This document shows, in pieces, positions 1-3,899 of a stretch of DNA of 7,317 nt. This DNA comes from Candidatus Nomurabacteria bacterium CG_4_9_14_0_2_um_filter_32_10 (GTDB lineage Bacteria > Patescibacteriota > Minisyncoccia > Phycocordibacterales > UBA9973): the NCBI GenBank assembly GCA_002788475.1, contig PFRK01000023.1, forward strand, positions 1 through 7,317, given 5' to 3'. The position numbers and the translations under genes are program-made. A model generated the notes under the pieces. The model was not told where the DNA came from and did no database searches. It saw nothing but the letters and a program-made list of their open reading frames with translations. Numbering within the stretch: position 1 is the first letter of the stretch; each line of letters begins with the position of its first letter.

Positions 1-4
1 TCAT
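1..4 (-). CDS. First codon of a minus-strand gene that leaves the window
   Basis: Read on the minus strand, an ATG lies at 4-2, six bases downstream of a perfect Shine-Dalgarno core. Only one codon is inside the window, so the product cannot be named. The gene would be divergent from the RAYT island. The call rests entirely on the quality and spacing of the ribosome binding site. Confidence 0.6.
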
Positions 5-8
5 TTTA

Positions 9-18
9 CGCCTCCTTT
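9..18 (-). promoter_or_regulatory. Strong Shine-Dalgarno for the off-window minus-strand gene
   Basis: The minus strand reads AAAGGAGGCG, with the GGAGG core (15-11) six bases before the ATG at 4. It is the only convincing Shine-Dalgarno in the window: none of the plus-strand genes has one. The AT-rich stretch at 19-60 should hold the promoter. A TTGAAA-like -35 can be seen there, but no well-spaced -10. Confidence 0.7.
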
Positions 19-107
19 ATATTTATATTTATTAAATTAATCTTTTATTTCAAAGAAAATTGACTACATATATAGTTTAACCTCATTTAATCCAAAAAGT
101 CAAAAAA

Positions 108-129
108 AAGTGCATAAAAAGTGCATAAC
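108..129 (+). repeat. Tandem 11-bp direct repeat
   Basis: AAGTGCATAAA (108-118) is followed directly by AAGTGCATAAC (119-129), 10 of 11 bases identical. It lies between the divergent gene start and the first palindrome. It is too short to interpret; it could be an operator or simple slippage. Confidence 0.4.
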
Positions 130-153
130 TTTTCCACTCAAAGCATACAAAGA

Positions 154-180
154 AGTGTGCAAAGTCGAACTTTGCACACT
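154..180. repeat. RAYT-associated palindrome, copy 1
   Basis: Perfect inverted repeat with 12-bp arms (AGTGTGCAAAGT and its reverse complement) around the loop CGA. The core, TGTGCAAAGT-loop-ACTTTGCACA, recurs at 572, 626, 849 and 1367, and nowhere else in the window. Its restriction to the neighbourhood of the transposase gene suggests a REP-like substrate of that enzyme. Together with copy 2 it brackets the orphan sorting-domain fragment. Confidence 0.9.
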
Positions 181-181
181 C

Positions 182-210
182 CTCAGATAGGGCTTAAAGC
201 CCTATCTGAG
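182..210. repeat. Second palindrome, unrelated in sequence
   Basis: Perfect inverted repeat: CTCAGATAGGGCT, loop TAA, then the reverse complement (13-bp arms). It starts two bases after copy 1 ends and has the same long-arm, 3-base-loop design but a different sequence. No run of T follows, so it does not look like an intrinsic terminator. Confidence 0.85.
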
Positions 211-216
211 ACTTGT

Positions 217-250
217 AGGGCGGAGACAGTTCCTCCGTCCTCTCCGTCCT
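217..250. repeat. Third hairpin plus tandem 9-mer
   Basis: AGGGCGGAG (217-225) pairs with CTCCGTCCT (233-241) apart from one G:T pair, leaving a 7-base loop. CTCCGTCCT is then repeated directly at 242-250. The sequence is much richer in GC than its surroundings. It touches the 5' edge of the orphan sorting domain, so it probably marks the breakpoint where the rest of that gene was lost. Confidence 0.6.
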
Positions 251-254
251 AAGA

Positions 255-500
255 CAGAACTATCCAAATCCGTTCAATCCGAATACAACTATCCGATACG
301 AGATTCCGGAATTTAGTTCTGTTAAACTCACCGTTTATAATCTACTCGGTGAAGACGTTGCGGAGTTAATAAACTCCGAACAACCTGCAGGTGTGTACGA
401 AGTTCCCTTTGATGCAACAAATTTAGCATCAGGAACTTACGTCTACGTTCTAAAAACTGAAAAATTTCAGTTAGAACGAAAGATGATTTTTTTGAAGTAA
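255..500 (+). pseudogene. Orphan type IX secretion C-terminal sorting domain (gene remnant)
   Basis: Seen: the plus frame ending at TAA 498-500 encodes about 81 residues beginning QNYPNPFNPNTTIRYEIP, then SSVKLTVYNLLGEDVAELI, EQPAGVYEVPFDATNLASGTY and ending KMIFLK. The frame is open only back to 219 (TAG at 216-218) and has no ATG except one five codons from the end, so no full protein can be made. Known: this is the hallmark of the T9SS type A sorting domain (Por secretion tail, TIGR04183-like), a beta-sandwich tail on proteins exported by Bacteroidota, Chlorobiota and Ignavibacteriota; the YPNPFNP form is typical of the last. Length matches a whole domain, with the passenger protein missing. 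A strong terminator follows nine bases after the stop. Inferred: a 3' gene end captured by transfer, bracketed by RAYT palindromes. The domain identity is secure; the origin is not. Confidence 0.85.
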
Positions 501-508
501 TTTATTCT

Positions 509-543
509 GAGCCTTAGATAATCTAATTATCTAAGGCTCTTTT
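509..543 (+). terminator. Intrinsic terminator of the sorting-domain remnant
   Basis: A 14-bp perfect stem (GAGCCTTAGATAAT, 509-522, and its reverse complement, 526-539) with loop CTA is followed by TTTT (540-543) and more T-rich sequence. It starts nine bases after the stop codon at 498-500. It probably came along with the fragment as its original transcription end. Confidence 0.8.
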
Positions 544-571
544 CTATTTTCGCCCCTCCCACTATTCAAAC

Positions 572-604
572 TGTGCAAAGTCGAACTTTGCACAACTTTG
601 CACA
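572..604. repeat. RAYT-associated palindrome, copy 2, with an extra half-copy
   Basis: The full palindrome (10-bp arms, loop CGA) occupies 572-594. AACTTTGCACA from its right arm (584-594) is repeated at 594-604, sharing one base, so one and a half units are present. The extra arm could be a replication slip or the scar of cutting and rejoining at the palindrome. This copy closes the bracket around the sorting-domain remnant. Confidence 0.9.
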
Positions 605-625
605 AATATAAAAAGAGCAACACAC

Positions 626-650
626 CTGTGCAAAGTCGAACTTTGCACAG
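626..650. repeat. RAYT-associated palindrome, copy 3
   Basis: CTGTGCAAAGT, loop CGA, then the reverse complement (11-bp arms). It ends 27 bases before the transposase ATG. Its right arm contains TTGCAC (643-648), which lies exactly 17 bases upstream of a perfect TATAAT, so it doubles as promoter sequence. Confidence 0.9.
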
Positions 651-671
651 TTGTGAAATTTAATATATAAT
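643..671 (+). promoter_or_regulatory. RAYT promoter, -35 inside the palindrome, predicted leaderless start
   Basis: TTGCAC (643-648), a 17-base spacer, then TATAAT (666-671). Only six bases separate the -10 box from the ATG at 678, so transcription should start at or next to the A of the start codon, giving a leaderless mRNA. This fits the lack of a Shine-Dalgarno. Because the -35 lies in the right arm of copy 3, a transposase binding its own palindrome would compete with RNA polymerase; that is inference. Confidence 0.65.
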
Positions 672-677
672 CAAAGT

Positions 678-1349
678 ATGCCTAAGATAAAAAACCATGC
701 ACCAGAAGAGTATTACCATATTTATAACAGAGGGATGCAAAAACAACCAATTTTTGAAACTGACAAAGACCGCTTACGTTTTCTATTTCTCTTATTCGCT
801 TTCCAAGGTAAAAATACTGTAAAGAATATAAGTAGAGAAATTAAACAAAGTGTGCAAAGTTCAACTTTGCACACTTTACACATTAAATCAGATTTAGAAA
901 AAGAAATCTTAAAGGATAGGACGGTAGAACTTATAAGCTTTTGTCTAATGCCAAATCATTTTCATTTGCAAATTTTAGAAAAAGACGAAGGAGGAATCGC
1001 AAAATATATGCAGAGGGTTTTGACTGCTTATACAAAATACTTTAACTTGAGACACCAAAAAAGTGGACACCTTCTACAAGGTTCATACAAAAGTGTATGG
1101 ATGGAAAATGACCTCCAACTTATGCATGTTTCTGCTTATATTCATAAAAATCCCAATGAACTCCCCGAATGGAAAGGAAAAGAAGATAGATATCCTTGGT
1201 CAAGTTTTCAGGACTATATCCACGAAAATCGTTGGGAAAAACTTCTTTCTACTGATATTATCTTAGATCATTACGACAACGACAAAATCAACTCATACAA
1301 AGATTTTGTCAAAACTAATTTAGCTAAAGAAAAAACCCCTATATATTAA
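678..1349 (+). CDS. REP-associated tyrosine transposase (RAYT), IS200-like Y1 HUH family
   Basis: A 223-residue single-strand DNA transposase-like enzyme expected to cut and join at palindromic hairpins through a covalent 5'-phosphotyrosine. Visible motifs: YHIYNRGMQKQPIF near residues 13-26; LMPNHFHL at 90-97, whose His94-Phe95-His96 is the metal-binding HUH; YFNLRHQKSGHLLQGSYKS at 121-139; AYIHKNP at 153-159, with Tyr154 the likely nucleophile because it aligns with the catalytic Tyr of YIYINP in the E. coli RAYT; and YPWSSFQDYI at 172-181. The motifs are all present and the length is normal, so it may be active. The ATG at 678 is chosen because a -10 box lies six bases upstream. Palindromes sit on both sides (626-650, 1367-1389), and a variant palindrome is coded in frame at about residues 57-67, in a linker before the HUH region. 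RAYTs are usually single-copy, domesticated or semi-mobile genes linked to REP sequences, which fits here. Confidence 0.93.
   Translation: MPKIKNHAPEEYYHIYNRGMQKQPIFETDKDRLRFLFLLFAFQGKNTVKNISREIKQSVQSSTLHTLHIKSDLEKEILKDRTVELISFCLMPNHFHLQILEKDEGGIAKYMQRVLTAYTKYFNLRHQKSGHLLQGSYKSVWMENDLQLMHVSAYIHKNPNELPEWKGKEDRYPWSSFQDYIHENRWEKLLSTDIILDHYDNDKINSYKDFVKTNLAKEKTPIY
847..877. repeat. RAYT-associated palindrome, copy 4, inside the transposase gene
   Basis: AAAGTGTGCAAAGT (847-860), loop TCA, then the reverse complement (864-877): 14-bp arms, the longest of the family. The core differs from the others in the middle (AAAGTTCAACTTT instead of AAAGTCGAACTTT). It is translated in frame as part of QSVQSSTLHTL (residues 57-67). 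It may be a target-site insertion tolerated in a variable linker, or a cis element controlling the gene. Confidence 0.88.
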
Positions 1350-1366
1350 CATATTAAAATACAAAC

Positions 1367-1389
1367 TGTGCAAAGTCGAACTTTGCACA
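1367..1389. repeat. RAYT-associated palindrome, copy 5
   Basis: Full 10-bp arms with loop CGA, 17 bases after the RAYT stop codon and 34 bases before the next ATG. With copy 3 it frames the transposase gene. AAATTTT follows, so the hairpin might act as a poor terminator. It lies just upstream of the extended -10 promoter of the DUF6922 gene. Confidence 0.9.
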
Positions 1390-1408
1390 AATTTTAAAGG
1401 TAAAAAAG

Positions 1409-1417
1409 TGCTATAAT
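1409..1417 (+). promoter_or_regulatory. Extended -10 promoter of the toxin-antitoxin pair, predicted leaderless
   Basis: TG (1409-1410), one base, then TATAAT (1412-1417) form a perfect extended -10. The ATG at 1424 follows after six bases, the same distance as at the RAYT gene, so the transcript should begin at the start codon. No clear -35 is visible at normal spacing, which an extended -10 does not require. Confidence 0.65.
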
Positions 1418-1423
1418 ATACAT

Positions 1424-1717
1424 ATGTCATCACTTACAAAAAAGAGTCTATTTTGGGACACGGATACAAATACTATTGATATAATTAAACATAAACGATA
1501 TATCATTGAACGAATTTTAAAATTTGGTGACCTAGAAGACTATCGTTGGATGTGTAATACATATTCTACAAAAGATGTAAAAAATGTTATACTTGAAAAA
1601 CGATCAGATCTTGATCCAAAATCAATTAATTTTTGGTGTCATAACTTTGGTATTGAAGAATCAATATGTACGAAGAAACTCTTAGCAAAAACACAAGAAT
1701 TGTTTTGGAGAAGATAG
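1424..1717 (+). CDS. DUF6922 family protein, likely antitoxin partner
   Basis: A 97-residue soluble protein. Its pattern SLFWD near the N-terminus, then YIIERILKFGDLEDYRWM (about residues 26-43), a central VKNVILEKRSDLDPKSINFW and C-terminal FGIEESICTKKLL, is what I recognise as the DUF6922 family, small proteins often encoded next to AbiEii-type nucleotidyltransferases. The family's normal span seems complete. The start is set by the -10 box six bases upstream. The gene overlaps the next one by 52 bases in a different frame, so the two are made from one message and are probably co-regulated. By position and family it is the likely antitoxin or regulator of the pair, but no DNA-binding motif is obvious and the antitoxin role is inferred. 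Confidence 0.8.
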   Translation: MSSLTKKSLFWDTDTNTIDIIKHKRYIIERILKFGDLEDYRWMCNTYSTKDVKNVILEKRSDLDPKSINFWCHNFGIEESICTKKLLAKTQELFWRR

Positions 1718-2286
1718 CTCCCATTACTACATCATTTTATTTAGCTGGAGGTACAGCACTTGCGCTTGAATTAGGTCATCGAATTTCTGTTGATCTTGAT
1801 TTTTTTAATAAAGATACCTTTTCTATTTCTTTGTTAGTTGAACAATTAAATACTCTTGGTAATCTAAAAATTGAAGATCAAAGTGAAAATACTTTCAATG
1901 GATCACTTGATGGAGTCAAAATAAGTTTTTTTTATTATCCATATCCACTTCTTTTCACAACAAAAGAGTACAACAGTGTATATTTAGCAGATGAGCGAGA
2001 CATAGGAGCAATGAAAATACAATCAATATCAGGTCGAGGAAGTAAAAAAGATTTTATAGATCTTTTTGTTTTGTTAAAAAAATATTCAATACAAGAATTA
2101 TTAAATTTTTTCCACAAAAAATATGAAAAATTTAACTATAATCAACTACACATTTTAAAAAGTCTAAGTTATTTTTATGATGCTGATACAAACCCAGAAC
2201 CCATTTACATTAATCCAATTGATTGGAAAGAAGTAAAAAAATCTATAAAAAATGTTATAGATGAATATATAAAATCCAAAAGTTAA
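1666..2286 (+). CDS. AbiEii/MenT-family nucleotidyltransferase, putative toxin
   Basis: A 206-residue protein with the nucleotidyltransferase signature of AbiEii/AbiGii toxins: FYLAGGTALALELGHR at about 24-39, leading to SVDLDFF at 41-47, with Gly28-Gly29 and Asp43/Asp45 as the expected nucleotide- and metal-binding residues. Downstream are the family's DGVKISFFYYP strand (82-92) and the block DERDIGAMKIQSISGR with KKDFIDLF (109-134), containing conserved Lys117, Arg124, Lys128 and Asp129. Characterised relatives transfer nucleotides to tRNA or other targets and arrest growth; the substrate here is unknown. The ATG at 1666 keeps a normal N-terminus; it overlaps the DUF6922 gene by 52 bases and has no Shine-Dalgarno, so translational coupling or reinitiation is likely. 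A TTG at 1705 would be a shorter alternative, but it removes the first helix. All key residues are present, so it may be functional. Confidence 0.88.
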   Translation: MYEETLSKNTRIVLEKIAPITTSFYLAGGTALALELGHRISVDLDFFNKDTFSISLLVEQLNTLGNLKIEDQSENTFNGSLDGVKISFFYYPYPLLFTTKEYNSVYLADERDIGAMKIQSISGRGSKKDFIDLFVLLKKYSIQELLNFFHKKYEKFNYNQLHILKSLSYFYDADTNPEPIYINPIDWKEVKKSIKNVIDEYIKSKS

Positions 2287-2291
2287 ATCTC

Positions 2292-2319
2292 TTGCATTTT
2301 ATATAAATTGTGATATCCT
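2292..2319 (+). promoter_or_regulatory. Promoter for nusA
   Basis: TTGCAT (2292-2297), a 16-base spacer and TATCCT (2314-2319), with TG at 2311-2312 giving an extended -10. The predicted transcription start, near 2326, leaves a leader of about 120 bases before the nusA ATG, unlike the leaderless promoters upstream. It begins six bases after the AbiEii-family stop codon and so marks the change from accessory to core genes. Confidence 0.6.
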
Positions 2320-2330
2320 TATTTTGTATG

Positions 2331-2359
2331 AGTCCTGTCCAACAGGGCTTTTATTTTTA
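2331..2359 (+). terminator. Hairpin with T-rich tail in the nusA leader (terminator or attenuator)
   Basis: AGTCCTG (2331-2337) pairs with CAGGGCT (2343-2349), including one G:T pair, around a 5-base loop; TTTATTTTTAT follows. It lies about five bases after the predicted nusA transcription start, too close to end a useful message from that promoter. It could end read-through from the toxin-antitoxin genes, protect the 5' end, or attenuate nusA. Since NusA acts on hairpins at terminators, feedback is conceivable but not shown. Confidence 0.5.
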
Positions 2360-2376
2360 TAAAATTTAATAAAACT

Positions 2377-2442
2377 AGCTTTAGGTACTAAGTGAGCTTT
2401 AATAAAAAAGCTAAAAGCTATAACCTAAAAGCTAAAAGCTAA
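2377..2442 (+). repeat. AAAAGCTA repeat cluster in the nusA leader
   Basis: CTAAAAGCTA-type units recur at 2406-2420 and 2426-2441, next to the nusA ATG at 2448. TAGCTTTAGGT (2377-2387) is nearly the reverse complement of ACCTAAAAGCTA (2423-2434), so the leader could fold into competing hairpins. There is no Shine-Dalgarno, so these repeats make up the start-codon context. Confidence 0.55.
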
Positions 2443-2447
2443 TCAAC

Positions 2448-3725
2448 ATGTTAGACATAAAAACATTTAAATCAGCATTGGAGCAGTTGGAAGAAGAAAA
2501 AAAAATCCCAAAAGAAAAAATTTTAGACGCAATAGAGCAAGCTATGGCTGCTGCCTATAAAAAAGATTATGGTAAAAAAGGACAAATTATCCGTGCCAAA
2601 TTTGATTTAGAAACTGGTAAAACAGATTTTTTCCAAATAAAGATAGTAGTAGATGACACTATTACAAAAGTAGAAGAAGAAAATGAAGACGAAAAAGAAT
2701 ATTCAGTGAAAGATGAAAATGATGAGCGAGTACGTTTTAATGGAGAGCATCACATAATGCTGGAAGATGCAAAAAAAATAAAAAAGAATGTAGAATTAAA
2801 TGATGAAGTTGTTTTTCCACTTGAAGCCAAAGAAGATTATGGACGTATCGCCGCTCAAACTGCTAAACAAGTCATTATTCAAAGAATTCGTGAAGCTGAA
2901 CGAACTTCTATAATAGATGAATACGGAACAAAAGAAGGAGAAATAGTCGGGGGCATTGTACAAAAAATTGAAAGAGGAAATATTTATGTTGATTTCAATC
3001 GTGCGACAGGAATATTGCCTGTTGAGGAGCAAATTCCAGGAGAATTTTTCCAAAGAGGACAACGTATTCGAGCTTATTTATATTCAGTTGAAGACACACA
3101 AAGAGGTATAAACCTACGTCTTTCACGCACACATCCAAAATTTATAGAAAAACTTTTTGCTATTGAAGCACCAGAAATAGAAAATGGAACTGTAGAAATA
3201 AAATCTATCGCAAGAGAAGCAGGTGCACGTTCTAAAATAGCAGTTCATTCAAATGATGAACATATTGATCCTGTCGGTTCATGCGTCGGGCAAAAAGGTA
3301 CCAGAGTAAATACAATTACTCAAGAACTTTTAGGAGAAAAAATTGATATAATACCTTGGTCAGAAGATCCTAGACAATTTGTTTCAAATTCTCTATCGCC
3401 AGCAAAAGTATTATCAATAGAAATAGATGAGAAAGAACATAAGGCTATAATAGAAGTTGCCAATGATCAACTTTCTCTCGCCATCGGTAAAGGTGGACAA
3501 AATGTACGCCTCGCTGCTAAACTTACTGGTTGGAGAATAGATATCAAAGGTGATGGCCTGCCTGCGCAGGCAGGAAAAATAGTAGCTTCTACAGATGATT
3601 TACCTGCCTATGGCAGCGCCGAAGGCGACCAGGGAGAAAAAGTCGAAGTAATTGAAACTGAAACATCTAAAGAATCTAAAGATGTAGAAACTCCAACCAA
3701 GAAAACTAAGAAAAATAAAAAATAA
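2448..3725 (+). CDS. nusA: Transcription termination/antitermination factor NusA
   Basis: A 425-residue cytoplasmic factor that binds RNA polymerase and nascent RNA and controls pausing, termination and antitermination. Domains in order: the N-terminal polymerase-binding domain (about 1-155, with IPKEKILDAIEQAMAAAYKKDYG and RIAAQTAKQVIIQRIREAER), S1 domain (about 160-228; GEIVGGIVQKIERGNIYVDF to GINLRLSRTHP), KH1 (about 230-305; HIDPVGSCVGQKGTRV with the GxxG-like loop at 281-284) and KH2 (about 315-370; LSLAIGKGGQNVRLAAKLTGWRIDI). It lacks the acidic repeats of enterobacterial NusA and ends in a charged lysine-rich tail. Two GC-rich palindromic insertions sit after KH2: residues 371-376 (LPAQAG) and 385-397. 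The acidic insert at about 76-95 in the N-terminal domain is also unusual. The start has no Shine-Dalgarno but matches the family N-terminus. It stands alone here, without the usual rimP, infB or rbfA neighbours. Confidence 0.97.
   Translation: MLDIKTFKSALEQLEEEKKIPKEKILDAIEQAMAAAYKKDYGKKGQIIRAKFDLETGKTDFFQIKIVVDDTITKVEEENEDEKEYSVKDENDERVRFNGEHHIMLEDAKKIKKNVELNDEVVFPLEAKEDYGRIAAQTAKQVIIQRIREAERTSIIDEYGTKEGEIVGGIVQKIERGNIYVDFNRATGILPVEEQIPGEFFQRGQRIRAYLYSVEDTQRGINLRLSRTHPKFIEKLFAIEAPEIENGTVEIKSIAREAGARSKIAVHSNDEHIDPVGSCVGQKGTRVNTITQELLGEKIDIIPWSEDPRQFVSNSLSPAKVLSIEIDEKEHKAIIEVANDQLSLAIGKGGQNVRLAAKLTGWRIDIKGDGLPAQAGKIVASTDDLPAYGSAEGDQGEKVEVIETETSKESKDVETPTKKTKKNKK
3557..3574. repeat. GC-rich perfect palindrome inserted in frame in nusA
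   Basis: CCTGCCTGC followed directly by its reverse complement gives an 18-bp perfect palindrome with no loop. It encodes LPAQAG, just after the KH2 domain. Its GC content (14 of 18) contrasts sharply with the AT-rich gene around it. Similar palindromes are, to my memory, dispersed in Parcubacteria genomes, which points to a mobile repeat rather than inherited NusA sequence. Confidence 0.85.
3603..3633. repeat. Second GC-rich hairpin cluster inserted in frame in nusA
   Basis: Two adjacent hairpins, CTGCC-TAT-GGCAG (3604-3616) and CGCC-GAA-GGCG (3617-3627), are enclosed by CCTG (3603-3606) and CAGG (3630-3633). The insert encodes LPAYGSAEGDQG, 28 bases after the first palindrome. Both loops are three bases long. 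It keeps the frame and lies in a disordered tail, which explains why it is tolerated. Confidence 0.7.
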
Positions 3726-3729
3726 TCCA

Positions 3730-3792
3730 CGCCTCGGCGGGATGAAATTATTATTAATTAAAAATAATGAGCGTAGCGAATATATTTTTTTT
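3730..3792 (+). terminator. Possible weak nusA terminator
   Basis: Five bases after the nusA stop is a short GC-rich hairpin (CGCC-TC-GGCG, 3730-3739). Further on, AAAAATA (3760-3766) can pair with TATTTTT (3783-3789), followed by three more T. The AT-only stem is weak, so this is a tentative transcription end. CGCCTCGGCGGG may be yet another dispersed GC-rich repeat. Confidence 0.3.
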
Positions 3793-3899
3793 AACCCCAG
3801 TTAAATAGCTCCCCGACTCAAAGTCGGGGAGCTCCTCGCAAAGCGAGGATTAAACGGGGTAACAATTTTTATACTCACTTCGTTCGGTAAAAATTAGTT
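3793..3899 (+). promoter_or_regulatory. Composite structured leader upstream of the pyrophosphatase gene
   Basis: An imperfect outer stem (ACCCCAGTTAAAT at 3794-3806 with ATTAAACGGGGT at 3849-3860) encloses two triloop hairpins: 3807-3833 (12-bp arms, loop CAA) and 3833-3849 (7-bp arms, loop AAA). A third hairpin follows (AATTTTTA at 3864-3871 with TAAAAATT at 3888-3895) and then TAGTT before the ATG. A TATACT at 3870-3875 could be a -10 box, but no -35 is apparent. The same architecture recurs at 5954-6046. There is no Shine-Dalgarno. Confidence 0.65.

Noticed and set aside
255..500. A complete small gene for the sorting-domain protein
   Set aside because: The frame has no ATG apart from one five codons before the stop, a TAG at 216-218 closes it upstream, and the domain alone has no signal peptide or passenger, so a remnant is the better call.
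1063..1266. A 67-codon plus-strand frame inside the transposase
   Set aside because: It is a frame-shifted reading of the RAYT gene across its Tyr154 motif; the overlapping frame carries the real protein signature.
154..1389. CRISPR array from the repeated palindromes
   Set aside because: Spacing is irregular (tens to hundreds of bases), one copy is inside a gene, intervals are not spacer-like and no cas gene is present.
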